Assembly (NCBI GenBank): GCA_023428365.1
Contig: JAEYYQ010000383.1
Span: 1 to 10,226, forward strand
DNA from: Pseudomonadota bacterium
Lineage (GTDB): Bacteria > Pseudomonadota > Alphaproteobacteria > Rhizobiales > Hyphomicrobiaceae
Direction of reading: 5' to 3'
DNA: 10,226 bases
Below the pieces are notes generated by a model. It saw only the letters and a program-made list of their open reading frames with translations. It was not told the DNA's origin and ran no database searches. Made by a program: the position numbers and the translations under genes. Positions 1-7,224 of the stretch are shown here, piece by piece; the stretch's first letter is position 1, and the number at the start of each line of letters is the position of its first letter.

Positions 1-9
1 TCCGGCTGA
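1..9 (+). CDS. Possible 3' end of the upstream gene (prkA-type serine protein kinase expected)
   Basis: Reading from base 1, the window opens with two sense codons (Ser, Gly) and a TGA stop at 7-9. A good ribosome binding site for the next gene starts at about 8. In many Proteobacteria, yeaH and spoVR follow prkA (yeaG), a serine protein kinase with an AAA domain, so a prkA stop here would fit. That is purely an inference from gene order: two codons carry no family information, and the frame could be coincidental. Confidence 0.25.
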   Translation, partial: SG

Positions 10-25
10 GGAGGTCGCGCGGGGC

Positions 26-1324
26 ATGCACATTGTCGACCGCCGTCTCAATCCCAAGGCGAAAAGCCTTGGGAACCGGCAGCGATTTCTGCGACGGGCG
101 AAGGCAGAGATACGAGACGCTGTCCGGGATGCGATCAAGCGCCGGAAGGTCTCTGACATCGATGGCGGTGAAAATATCCGCATTCGATCGAAGGGCTTAC
201 GGGAGCCGTCATTCGGGCTTGGCGGCAATACGGGCGAGCGCGATTTTGTACTGCCGGGGAATCGCGAATATTCGGTTGGTGATGTTATCCGCAAGCCGGA
301 AGGCGGCGCGGGCGGCGGCGGCCAGAAAGGCAGTCCCGACGGCGAAGGGGAGGATGATTTCGTCTTCTCACTCTCGCGGGAGGAATTTCTCGATCTCTTT
401 TTCGAAGATCTCAAGCTACCCAATCTCATCAAGGCCAAGCTGAAGGATCTCCGCGCGCCAGAGCCGGTGCGGGCTGGTTTGACGACGGATGGGCCGCCCG
501 CCAAGCTCAATCGCCTGCGCACCATGCGCAACAGCTTGGCGCGGCGGATTGCTTTGCGACGCCCGCGCGTTGGTGAGCTCGATGAGTTGGAAGCGAAAAT
601 TGCTGAAGAGGAAGCGCGCGATCCACCGGATGGCGAGTTGATCGCGAAGCTGAAGGCTCGGCTGGCGCACCTGTCTCATATGCGCAAGGTGGTGGCCTAC
701 ATCGATCCTCTGGACTTGACCTACAACCGGCATGAGCGCCGGCCGAAACCGAAGACCCAGGCGGTGATGTTCTGTCTGATGGACGTTTCGGCGTCGATGA
801 CGGAATCGCTGAAGGATCTCGCCAAGCGTTTCTTCATGCTGCTGCATTTGTTTTTGTCGCGGCATTACGCTGAGGTCGATGTCGTCTTTATCCGGCATAC
901 GACGACAGCGCAGGAAGTGGATGAGGAGACGTTCTTCCGCGATACGGAATCCGGCGGCACCGTGATCTCCACTGCGCTGGAAGAAATGCAGCGTGTCGTC
1001 AATGAGCGCTATCCGGTCGACGACTGGAATATTTACGCGGCGCAAGCTTCGGATGGTCACAACTTCGATGACGACATGGAGCGCTGCGTGACCATGCTGG
1101 AGCGGGACATCCTCCCCATCTGTCAGTACTTCGCTTACATTGAAGTCATGCCCGAGGCGCAGACCGCGCCGATGCAGAGCGTTGCGTGGGCGGGATACAG
1201 CCAAGTGGCCGTTGGCAGCGGTCATTTCGCGATGCGTCGTGTCGCGTCTGCAGGCGAAATCTATCCCGTATTCCGTGAGCTATTTTCCTCGTCGGCGGGT
1301 AGTGACGAAAGGGCAGCGCGATGA
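26..1324 (+). CDS. yeaH: YeaH/YhbH family protein (DUF444, von Willebrand A-like)
   Basis: This 432-residue protein matches the YeaH/YhbH family from end to end; E. coli YeaH is about 427 residues. The N-terminus carries the family start (IDRRLN-like, here VDRRLNPK) followed by a basic helix. Residues 91-110 are a Gly-rich linker, and 111-134 hold the conserved acidic FVFSLSREEFLDLFFEDL stretch. The C-terminal half is a von Willebrand A-like domain with a MIDAS-type metal site: the DxSxS motif is D253, S255, S257, then T312 in GGT and D343 in ASDG. The start at 26 has a strong Shine-Dalgarno sequence (GAGGAGGT at 8-15, 10 bases upstream). The stop overlaps the spoVR start by four bases (ATGA), so translation is probably coupled. 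In enterobacteria the gene is co-expressed with the kinase PrkA/YeaG under starvation and nitrogen stress; Bacillus YhbH is linked to sporulation. The biochemical activity is unknown. The family call is secure. Confidence 0.95.
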   Translation: MHIVDRRLNPKAKSLGNRQRFLRRAKAEIRDAVRDAIKRRKVSDIDGGENIRIRSKGLREPSFGLGGNTGERDFVLPGNREYSVGDVIRKPEGGAGGGGQKGSPDGEGEDDFVFSLSREEFLDLFFEDLKLPNLIKAKLKDLRAPEPVRAGLTTDGPPAKLNRLRTMRNSLARRIALRRPRVGELDELEAKIAEEEARDPPDGELIAKLKARLAHLSHMRKVVAYIDPLDLTYNRHERRPKPKTQAVMFCLMDVSASMTESLKDLAKRFFMLLHLFLSRHYAEVDVVFIRHTTTAQEVDEETFFRDTESGGTVISTALEEMQRVVNERYPVDDWNIYAAQASDGHNFDDDMERCVTMLERDILPICQYFAYIEVMPEAQTAPMQSVAWAGYSQVAVGSGHFAMRRVASAGEIYPVFRELFSSSAGSDERAAR

Positions 1325-2865
1325 CGAGCGTCATGTCCCGTGCCCCGCTGTTCGATGGTGCTGAGTGGGATTTCGATCTCATCAAGAAGGGCTACGACGC
1401 CATTGAGGAAATCGGCGTCGGCGAAATGGGCCTGAATATTTATCCGAACCAGATCGAGGTGATCACGGCGGAGCAGATGCTCGATGCCTACGCCTCGATT
1501 GGCATGCCGAACATGTACCGGCACTGGTCGTTCGGGAAGCATTTCGCCCGCGAAGAGGTGCTCTATCGCAAAGGTGCCCGTGCGCTGGCCTATGAGCTGG
1601 TGATCAATTCCGATCCCTGCATCAACTACGTTATGGAAGAGAATTCCATGACGATGCAGATGCTGGTCATGGCCCATGCTGCTATGGGTCACAATCATTT
1701 CTTCAAGAACAATTACCTGTTCCAGCAATGGACAGACGCGACTGCGATCCTCGATTATCTGCGCTTCGCAAAGGAGTATGTGACGGAGTGCGAGGAGAAG
1801 TATGGTGTCGAGACGGTCGAGGCTGTGATCGATAGCTCCCACGCCCTGATGGCACAGGGGATCAGCCGGCATCCGGTTCGCCGCCAATCTCAAGCCGCGG
1901 TGCATGACAAGGCGCGCAAGCGGCGTGAGCACGAAGAAGCGACCTACAATGAATTGTGGCGCACGGTGCCGCGTTCCCAGCTGGCTCAGGAACCGGTGTC
2001 AGCCGAAGCCAAGGAGGCTGCGCAGGAGAGCCAGTCGCTTGGGCTTCCGCAGGAAAATCTCCTTTATTTTCTCGAAAAACACTCGCCCAAGCTGGATGAC
2101 TGGAAGCGGGAGCTTCTGCGCATTGTCCGTATGCTGGGCCAGTACTTTTATCCGCAGCGTCAGACCAAAGTGATGAACGAAGGCTGCGCGACGTTCGTTC
2201 ATTACGAGATCATGAACCGGCTGTTCGACAAGGGGCTGATCACCGAAGGTTCGATGCTGGAGTTCATGCATAGCCATTCGTCGGTGGTTTATCAGCCGCG
2301 CTTTGAGGATAAGCACTTCGGCGGGTTCAATCCGTATGCGCTCGGTTTTGCCATGATGCGCGATATCAAGCGCATTTCCGAGGAGCCGACCGCGGAGGAT
2401 CGCGAGTGGTTTCCAGATTTCGCCGGGAATGGCGATGCGATGGGCAATCTCAAGGAAGCCTGGGCGCATTTCCGCGATGACAGCTTCATCCTCCAGTATC
2501 TCTCACCGAAGCTGATGCGCGAGTTCCGGCTGTTTCAGATCCATGACAACACGGGGTCGTCGTTCGTAGAGGTGAAGGCCATCCACGATGAGATCGGCTA
2601 TCGGCGGGTGCGCAAGGTGCTGGCCGAGCAGTACGATGCGGCGGCGCGCGATCCGGACATCCAGGTGGTGAATGCGGACCTGTCCGGCGGACGACGCCTG
2701 ACGCTACAGCACCGCGTGCGCCGTGGCGTGTTGCTGGACAAGGAGCAATGCGATCGCACGCTTCAGCATGTCGCCCACCTGTGGGGCTACAGGGTGAAGA
2801 TGGTCGAGGTGGACGCCGAGACCGGCAAGACGCTCAAGGAGCATGAAGCGCTGCCTCTGCCATAG
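1321..2865 (+). CDS. spoVR: SpoVR family protein (YcgB-like)
   Basis: At 514 residues the product is collinear with E. coli YcgB (about 510) and with SpoVR proteins generally. Recognisable blocks are YPNQIEVITAEQM (41-53), HWSFGKHF (68-75), YELVINSDPCINYLMEEN-like (91-108), a His-rich block with H119, H124 and H126 (AHAAMGHNHFFKNN), QENLLYFLEKHSP (244-256), and YFYPQRQTKVMNEG leading into E287 and H294. Where enterobacterial YcgB reads NEGWATFWHY, this protein has NEGCATFVHY. The Glu/His pattern resembles a metal site, but no activity is established for the family. Bacillus SpoVR affects spore cortex formation; in non-sporulating Proteobacteria it accompanies PrkA and YeaH in a stress operon. 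The start at 1321 overlaps the yeaH stop; an ATG at 1333 (MSRAPLF) is an alternative. No clear hairpin terminator follows the stop. Confidence 0.95.
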   Translation: MTSVMSRAPLFDGAEWDFDLIKKGYDAIEEIGVGEMGLNIYPNQIEVITAEQMLDAYASIGMPNMYRHWSFGKHFAREEVLYRKGARALAYELVINSDPCINYVMEENSMTMQMLVMAHAAMGHNHFFKNNYLFQQWTDATAILDYLRFAKEYVTECEEKYGVETVEAVIDSSHALMAQGISRHPVRRQSQAAVHDKARKRREHEEATYNELWRTVPRSQLAQEPVSAEAKEAAQESQSLGLPQENLLYFLEKHSPKLDDWKRELLRIVRMLGQYFYPQRQTKVMNEGCATFVHYEIMNRLFDKGLITEGSMLEFMHSHSSVVYQPRFEDKHFGGFNPYALGFAMMRDIKRISEEPTAEDREWFPDFAGNGDAMGNLKEAWAHFRDDSFILQYLSPKLMREFRLFQIHDNTGSSFVEVKAIHDEIGYRRVRKVLAEQYDAAARDPDIQVVNADLSGGRRLTLQHRVRRGVLLDKEQCDRTLQHVAHLWGYRVKMVEVDAETGKTLKEHEALPLP

Positions 2866-2902
2866 CGCGCGGCCCTCATCGAGCGCTTTCTCTTAAGCTC
2901 TT

Positions 2903-2922
2903 TCAGCTGAGCAATTAATTGC
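2903..2922. repeat. Two adjacent perfect palindromes in the spoVR downstream gap
   Basis: TCAGCTGA (2903-2910) directly abuts GCAATTAATTGC (2911-2922); each is a perfect palindrome. They lie 38 bases after the spoVR stop and 60 bases before the next start. Their position suits an operator or promoter-proximal binding site for the 203-residue gene. A weak promoter-like pair, TTGCGT at 2919-2924 and TGGCTA at 2942-2947 (17-base spacer), overlaps the second palindrome. Function is inferred from position only; short AT-rich palindromes also occur by chance. Confidence 0.3.
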
Positions 2923-2981
2923 GTGCCACCAGCGTGCGATGTGGCTAAGGTGCCGCAAAATTCAACGCTTGGAGGACGCTG

Positions 2982-3593
2982 ATGGCTGATACGATTGTGT
3001 TTCCGGGAACCGTGGACTGGTCCGGAGAGAATCCTGGTATTTCGCTGAAGACTGATCCGAATGGCCCGTTCGTCGCGCTGGCGAGCTTCTTCCGGGTCGT
3101 GCTGTCGCCACACGGGCGCGGGCATGCAATGGTCGTTTTCCAGTCACCCCACGAAGCCAATCCTCCCGCAGACCGGGCGAACATCTGCATAACCGATAAT
3201 GAGCCTATGGCGCGTTACTTGGTGAAGGATTTCATGTCTCACTTCGGCGCGTTCAAGGGCGTTGCCGGGCTTGAGGGCATGACCTACCACAAGCTCGAGT
3301 CGGTTGAAGCCTCGGGCGATCCGGCCTCCACCTATAGCGAGTCGGCTAAGGGTGGTGGGCACGACGTCAAGCTGACATGGAGCGGCCTTGGCAAGCCGTT
3401 CTGCTTCGCGCTGCCGCCCGAACAGTCGGCAACGGGCAAGCATTCCATGCCGAGCCTGTTTGTCGGCTGCCAGGACGCCACCATTACGGTGAACGGCAAG
3501 CAGCTCGCCGGCAAGCCGATCCCGCGCGTGATGGCCGGAAATTCGCTGACGACCGCGATGCTGGCATTCTCCGAAACCTGGATTCGCGCGTAA
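2982..3593 (+). CDS. Uncharacterised 203-residue protein
   Basis: I do not recognise this family. The 203-residue product has no signal peptide and no membrane segment, so it is probably cytoplasmic. It looks beta-rich: residues 1-55 alternate short hydrophobic strands with Gly/Pro turns (VDWSGENPGISL, FFRVVLSPHGRGHAMVVF), and 155-175 contain a strand-turn-strand (SLFVGCQDATITVNGK). Polar His/Gly patches sit at 44-48 and 124-128; cysteines are C69, C141 and C163, not in a metal-binding spacing. The start is well supported by GGAGGA at 2971-2976, five bases before the ATG, and codon use matches its neighbours, so this is a real gene. It lies 116 bp after spoVR on the same strand and ends before a strong terminator at 3629-3659. 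It could therefore be the last member of the stress operon or a single-gene unit. It is cut off by that terminator from the hydrolase cluster that follows. Confidence 0.85.
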   Translation: MADTIVFPGTVDWSGENPGISLKTDPNGPFVALASFFRVVLSPHGRGHAMVVFQSPHEANPPADRANICITDNEPMARYLVKDFMSHFGAFKGVAGLEGMTYHKLESVEASGDPASTYSESAKGGGHDVKLTWSGLGKPFCFALPPEQSATGKHSMPSLFVGCQDATITVNGKQLAGKPIPRVMAGNSLTTAMLAFSETWIRA

Positions 3594-3628
3594 CGCTCCG
3601 TATCTACGCACGACCGTTGAGCACTTCT

Positions 3629-3659
3629 GAGGGCGTACCCAATCGGGTGCGCCCTCTTT
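3629..3659 (+). terminator. Rho-independent terminator
   Basis: Bases 3629-3640 pair with 3645-3656 in a 12-bp stem (outer arm GAGGGCG with CGCCCTC, one internal T-G wobble, inner ACCC with GGGT). The tetraloop is AATC, and a short TTT run follows at 3657-3659. It lies 35 bases after the stop of the 203-residue gene and 128 bases before the first amidohydrolase, separating two transcription units. The T tract is short, but the stem is long and GC-rich. Confidence 0.8.
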
Positions 3660-3693
3660 GCATCGTGACCGCTTAACAGCATGCGAGCTAGCC

Positions 3694-3750
3694 CTCTCGC
3701 AGACAATCCGTTACGAGAGCATTGACGCGGACGATTTCCCGAGCGAGCCT
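3694..3750 (+). promoter_or_regulatory. Possible promoter and operator of the first amidohydrolase gene
   Basis: An inverted repeat, CTCTCG (3694-3699) and CGAGAG (3714-3719) with a 14-base spacer, lies just upstream of TTGACG at 3722-3727. TTGACG is close to the sigma-70 -35 consensus. A -10 at the expected 17-base distance (3745-3750, GAGCCT) is poor, so the promoter is tentative. Transcription starting near 3757 would leave a leader of about 30 bases before the ATG at 3787. This stretch lies downstream of the terminator at 3629-3659, so the gene needs a promoter about here. Confidence 0.3.
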
Positions 3751-3786
3751 TGTGCCTGACGCAGCAAGGCAAGGTAGGCACCGGCC

Positions 3787-5022
3787 ATGACGCTTCTCCA
3801 CTTCAAGAACTTCTCGATGCTCGATCCCGATCGTGACGAGCTGATTGGTGGCCACGAGCTGCTGGTCGAAGGCAATCAGATTCGCGAGGTTTCGGAAAAG
3901 CCGATCAAATCGGCGGATACCGACGTTATCGATTGTGGTGGCCGGACGCTGATGCCGGGCTTGATCGATTGCCACGTGCATGTGTTTCTCAGCGAAGTGT
4001 ACCTCCGACGGTTGGAGGATATGCCTCTGACGCTGATGACCGCACGCGCCGCGAAGCTCATGCAAGGCATGATCGACCGGGGTTTTACCAGCGTGCGCGA
4101 TACCGGCGGGGCCGATTGGGGCATCAAGAACGCGGTTGATCAGGGCTTTCTCGCGGGGCCGCGCCTGTTCATTGCGGGCAAGGCGATCGGGCCGACGGGT
4201 GGACATAGCGACGGCCGCCGCCGTACGGACCCAGGTACGCGCTGTCATTGCTGTAACGCTCTAGTGTTCACGATGGGCATTGCCGACGGCATTACCGGCG
4301 TGCGGCGAGCCGTGCGCGAGGAAATGCGCCAAGGCTGCGACCAGATCAAAATCATGATGTCCGGCGGTGTCGCATCGCCATACGATCCATTGGATAGCCT
4401 GCAGTTTTCTCCGGCCGAGGTGGCTGCGGCCGTTGAAGAGGCGCATGCGTTCGGACGCTATGTCTGTGCGCACGCCTACACGCCGGAAGCGATCACACGT
4501 GCAGCCAACGCCGGTGTGCGCACGATCGAGCACGGTAATCTGATCGACGAGCCGTCAGCCAAGCTGATGGCCGACAAGGGCATGTTCCTGATCGCCAATC
4601 TCGTCGCCTATTACGCGATGAAGGAGCGTGCGTCCGAATTCGGCATGACCGCCGAGATGCTGGAAAAGAACGATCTTGTCATCGATGGCGCACTGCGCTC
4701 GCTGGAAATCTGCAAATCGGCCGGTGTTCCCGTGGCCTACGGCAGTGATCTGCTCGGGCAGCTTCAGATCGATCAGAGCCGCGAGTTTTCGTTGCGCAGC
4801 CGCGTCGTGAAGCCGATGGAGGTGATCCGGTCAGCGACGACAATCGGCGCAAAGGTGCTGCGTCACGAGGGTAAGCTCGGCTGCATCAAGCCGGGCGCTT
4901 TCGCCGACCTTCTGGTTGTCGATGGCAATCCGCTGAAGGATCTGGCGGTCCTGGAAGGTCAGGGCAAGCACATGCAAGTCATCATGAAAGCTGGGCGGTT
5001 CCATAAGAACACGCTGCATTGA
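3787..5022 (+). CDS. Metal-dependent amidohydrolase (COG1228, imidazolonepropionase/Xaa-Arg dipeptidase-like), first copy
   Basis: The 411-residue protein is a complete amidohydrolase-superfamily enzyme. An N-terminal beta-sandwich strand set (1-55) leads into a TIM barrel and returns after about 365 with the usual GAFADLLVVDGNPL closing motif. The likely metal ligands are H63 and H65 (DCHVH), K188 (IKIMMSGG, the position of the carboxylated lysine in binuclear members), H229 (CAHAY), H249 (TIEHG) and D321 (YGSD). This set matches the group of prolidase-like Xaa-Arg/Lys dipeptidases and fungal ochratoxinase. It suggests cleavage of an amide or peptide bond next to a carboxylate, but the substrate is not determined. 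An unusual CHCC cluster (C153, C155, C156) follows a conserved GPTGGH (135-140). No signal peptide is seen, so it should be cytoplasmic. AAGGTAGG at 3771-3778 supports the start. The gene converges on the alpha/beta hydrolase with only 15 bp between the stops. A close paralog lies at 7225-8490. Confidence 0.9.
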   Translation: MTLLHFKNFSMLDPDRDELIGGHELLVEGNQIREVSEKPIKSADTDVIDCGGRTLMPGLIDCHVHVFLSEVYLRRLEDMPLTLMTARAAKLMQGMIDRGFTSVRDTGGADWGIKNAVDQGFLAGPRLFIAGKAIGPTGGHSDGRRRTDPGTRCHCCNALVFTMGIADGITGVRRAVREEMRQGCDQIKIMMSGGVASPYDPLDSLQFSPAEVAAAVEEAHAFGRYVCAHAYTPEAITRAANAGVRTIEHGNLIDEPSAKLMADKGMFLIANLVAYYAMKERASEFGMTAEMLEKNDLVIDGALRSLEICKSAGVPVAYGSDLLGQLQIDQSREFSLRSRVVKPMEVIRSATTIGAKVLRHEGKLGCIKPGAFADLLVVDGNPLKDLAVLEGQGKHMQVIMKAGRFHKNTLH

Positions 5023-5037
5023 TTGGTGGCCGGATCG

Positions 5038-7059
5038 TCACTTCAAGCGCACATCGTGGCGGGGCGCGCCCCAGTTGGCCGCCGCTGCCACGACGCGATC
5101 AATGTCCTCCGCGATCATCAGGCGCTCGGCAACGAGACGTTCGGCGGCTTCGCGAATGGCAGCCACGTAGGCGTCTCGGTTCGCATAGCGTTCGGAAATG
5201 GATTGGCGGGGGTCGTTGGTTGCTTTCCGTTCCTCTGCCGAGTCGGGAAACGGAATTGTGCTGCCGGTGAACTCGTGCATGGCGCCGTTGCCGAACCAGC
5301 GTGCCCGCAGGTTCCATCCGGTGTAGGTTGCAAGCGGCGCGGCCACCATCGGCGCCCGTACGCCCGCGACGTCGTTGCCGTCCGCATCGACCGAGGGAAC
5401 GAGCACGGTATATCCGTCCGACGAGATAACGCGCGGCGGCTCGTCGAGGATGCCGTCGGCAAAGCCTGGGCCGAAATCTAGCCGCGGAAGCGTATTGGGG
5501 CCAGTGGGTAATCCAATGCCGGGAATGCGCGGGAATTGGGTCAGCCAGTCTGACATATTCACCAGCGTTCCATCCGCGCGCGTGGGGATGCGGCTGTCGG
5601 GTGGAAGTGTGCCATCCGTCGCCCAGGCATCCATGGCATCGAGCATGCCGCGGAACAGCATGGACGTCCAAACGATGTTCAGCGGGTTTTGGCAGATGCC
5701 GCGTGCCGGTGCTTTGGGTTGTGGATCGGCAAAGTGCTGGGAACTCGACCACATGTAGACCCGCACGGTGTCGGGTTGGATGAGATCATTGCCCTGAGTA
5801 TCCGTGTGCACCAGAGATCCGCGCCGTTGCCAGTATTCCGTCGCGGTTTGGGTATGCAGCACCAGCGGATCGGTTTTTGGCCGCTTCAGAATGGCGTCTG
5901 TTTTTCCGGTGAAGTGATCCGCCGACGGCGCATAGGAAAACGGGAAGCGATCGGCGGCGTTGTGATGGTCCTCGTATTGCTGGCCGGCGGGCGAAACAAC
6001 CCGCGCGAACCGGTGGTTCATCCACATCAGACCGGCGCCCGAGACGTGCGGCAGAAGCCCGTCGAAGACGCGTCGTCCGGCGTCGTCGGCGTTATAGCCG
6101 GTGTGCAGAAAATCGCGGATGCAGCGGCCGGTTTGTGAGCGGCCCCAGCCGTACGCCTTCTCAATCGCGATGTCGGCCAACGGATTTGGGACACCGTTTT
6201 GGTCGGTTGTCCCGTGTTTCAGGAAGGTCACGAACTGATTGACGGCGAGATGACCGAGGCCCAGCACTAGAGGATTCTTGGCTTCGTAAATCAGTTCATA
6301 AATCCATCCGGTGTCGAAGCCGGTCGGGATATGGATATGACAGTCGGACGGAATGATCGCCCGCTCTGTGCCCTGATTATCGAGGCCGCTGCCGCCTTCC
6401 ACGCGAGCGAACCTCCACTGGGACGGCGGTACTGTTTCGGGCGGTGAGCCCGGATAGCGCCGGCGCGTCAGGACGGCCGATGAGGACTCCAGGGAGACCG
6501 TCGGATAGCTACGCGTGGAAACCCAGCCACTGAGAGGGAAAGTCGTGATGCCGGGTTGATCGGCGATATACTCGACGCGGACTTTACCCGTGATCGGGCG
6601 GCCCGCATCGGTCGCGACCGGAACGTCCAGGATCAAGCGACCGTCGCCAGGATGCAGATCACCTTGCCAGGCTAGCCAGACGACGGAATATCCGCGTCGC
6701 ATCAGATATCCGTTTCCGGCCTGAGCAGCAGAAATTGGATCGTTCGAGGCCGGTGCGTCATTGAAGAATTGCAGGCAACGCTTGTTGCCGCGATTGGCCC
6801 ATTCGAAAAATATTCGCCGATTGGCAGCGCTGGCGTCTTGCGGCCTAAGGATCTGATAATCCGCGGTGAAACGGACGCGACCGTCGCTGTCGAGCGGTGC
6901 TTTGTCGAGGTCGACGATGCGTTGCTCCAGCTGAATTGTGGGATCGACGGCGAACGTCACTCTTCCCTTGATTCGTTCATAGGATCCGGCGGGGCCGAAC
7001 GGTGTGCCGGCCGCGAATGATCGACGCTCGATGTCGTGAAGTGTGATCAGGCTTTGCAC
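5038..7059 (-). CDS. Alpha/beta hydrolase of the Abhydrolase_10 type
   Basis: The product is about 673 residues from a GTG start at 7059, or 688 from an ATG at 7104. It resembles large uncharacterised alpha/beta hydrolases with an N-terminal beta-rich region: RRSFAAGTPFGPAGSYERIKGRVTFAVDP-like opening, RFTADYQILRP, then EWANRGNKR. The putative nucleophile is S323 (numbering from the ATG) in GRSQTGR, the family version of the nucleophile elbow, preceding RDFLHTGYN. A later QH in YMWSSSQH may supply the catalytic histidine. The C-terminal block (GSTIPFPDSAEERKATNDPR and AERLMIAEDIDRVV) is also typical. No signal peptide is evident. The ATG at 7104 has no Shine-Dalgarno sequence nearby, whereas the GTG has GGGG 9 bases upstream and sits just before family-like sequence, so I prefer the GTG. 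An ester, lactone or amide bond is the probable target; the substrate is unknown. It is transcribed away from the second amidohydrolase. Confidence 0.87.
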   Translation of the reverse strand: MQSLITLHDIERRSFAAGTPFGPAGSYERIKGRVTFAVDPTIQLEQRIVDLDKAPLDSDGRVRFTADYQILRPQDASAANRRIFFEWANRGNKRCLQFFNDAPASNDPISAAQAGNGYLMRRGYSVVWLAWQGDLHPGDGRLILDVPVATDAGRPITGKVRVEYIADQPGITTFPLSGWVSTRSYPTVSLESSSAVLTRRRYPGSPPETVPPSQWRFARVEGGSGLDNQGTERAIIPSDCHIHIPTGFDTGWIYELIYEAKNPLVLGLGHLAVNQFVTFLKHGTTDQNGVPNPLADIAIEKAYGWGRSQTGRCIRDFLHTGYNADDAGRRVFDGLLPHVSGAGLMWMNHRFARVVSPAGQQYEDHHNAADRFPFSYAPSADHFTGKTDAILKRPKTDPLVLHTQTATEYWQRRGSLVHTDTQGNDLIQPDTVRVYMWSSSQHFADPQPKAPARGICQNPLNIVWTSMLFRGMLDAMDAWATDGTLPPDSRIPTRADGTLVNMSDWLTQFPRIPGIGLPTGPNTLPRLDFGPGFADGILDEPPRVISSDGYTVLVPSVDADGNDVAGVRAPMVAAPLATYTGWNLRARWFGNGAMHEFTGSTIPFPDSAEERKATNDPRQSISERYANRDAYVAAIREAAERLVAERLMIAEDIDRVVAAAANWGAPRHDVRLK

Positions 7060-7119
7060 GTGATTTTGCCCCGAACGGCAAGACGCCGCTATTTTATCTC
7101 GCATTCTGAAACAATTTTG

Positions 7120-7148
7120 ATCTTGCCTCGTGTCGGTGTTCGCGACAA
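7120..7148 (-). promoter_or_regulatory. Possible promoter of the alpha/beta hydrolase gene
   Basis: On the minus strand TTGTCG (7143-7148) and CAAGAT (7120-7125) are 17 bases apart and roughly fit a sigma-70 promoter. A transcript starting near 7112 would leave almost no leader for an ATG start at 7104 but about 50 bases for the GTG at 7059, in line with the GTG choice. The -10 match is weak (three of six), so this is only a candidate. Confidence 0.25.
7131..7147. promoter_or_regulatory. Inverted repeat, candidate operator in the divergent region
   Basis: TGTCG (7131-7135) and CGACA (7143-7147) form a perfect 5-bp inverted repeat with a 7-base spacer. It overlaps the candidate -35 box of the alpha/beta hydrolase and lies 78 bases before the second amidohydrolase start. 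A dimeric regulator bound here could control both divergent genes. No regulator gene is in the window. Confidence 0.3.
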
Positions 7149-7181
7149 AACTTTTTCTGCAGGATACGTCTTATGTCACGC

Positions 7182-7201
7182 GTGAGGTTTTCTTACCTCG
7201 C
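7182..7201. promoter_or_regulatory. Hairpin-forming inverted repeat before the second amidohydrolase gene
   Basis: GTGAGGT (7182-7188) pairs with ACCTCGC (7195-7201) in a 7-bp stem with one T-G wobble and a six-base pyrimidine loop. It ends 23 bases before the ATG at 7225. No T run follows, so it is not a terminator. It may be an operator, or a hairpin in the mRNA leader near the ribosome binding site. Function is inferred from position only. Confidence 0.35.
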
Positions 7202-7224
7202 CGTACGACTTTCGTGGGACCGGT

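Noticed and set aside
416..1225. Long minus-strand open frame (269 codons) opposite yeaH
   Set aside because: It is antisense to a securely identified gene and its translation is low-complexity, rich in Arg and His, as expected for the shadow of a GC-rich coding strand.
1261..1932. Minus-strand open frame (223 codons) across the yeaH-spoVR junction
   Set aside because: It lies opposite two well-supported coupled genes, has no recognisable motif, and has the His/Arg-rich composition of a shadow frame.
2866..2981. Terminator after spoVR
   Set aside because: Only 4-bp complementary pieces (for example AGCT with AGCT around 2896-2909) can be found, without a T tract, so no terminator is called.
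3688..4248. Minus-strand open frame overlapping the upstream region and first third of the first amidohydrolase
   Set aside because: The plus-strand frame carries the HxH motif and a good ribosome binding site. A similar shadow frame appears opposite the second copy (7252-7803), which shows it is a by-product of the conserved coding strand.
5068..5073. GC-rich palindrome (GGGGCGCGCCCC, about 5060-5072) near the 3' end of the alpha/beta hydrolase gene, considered as a terminator for the convergent genes
   Set aside because: It lies inside the coding region, has essentially no loop and no T run on either strand, so it reads as ordinary GC-rich coding sequence.
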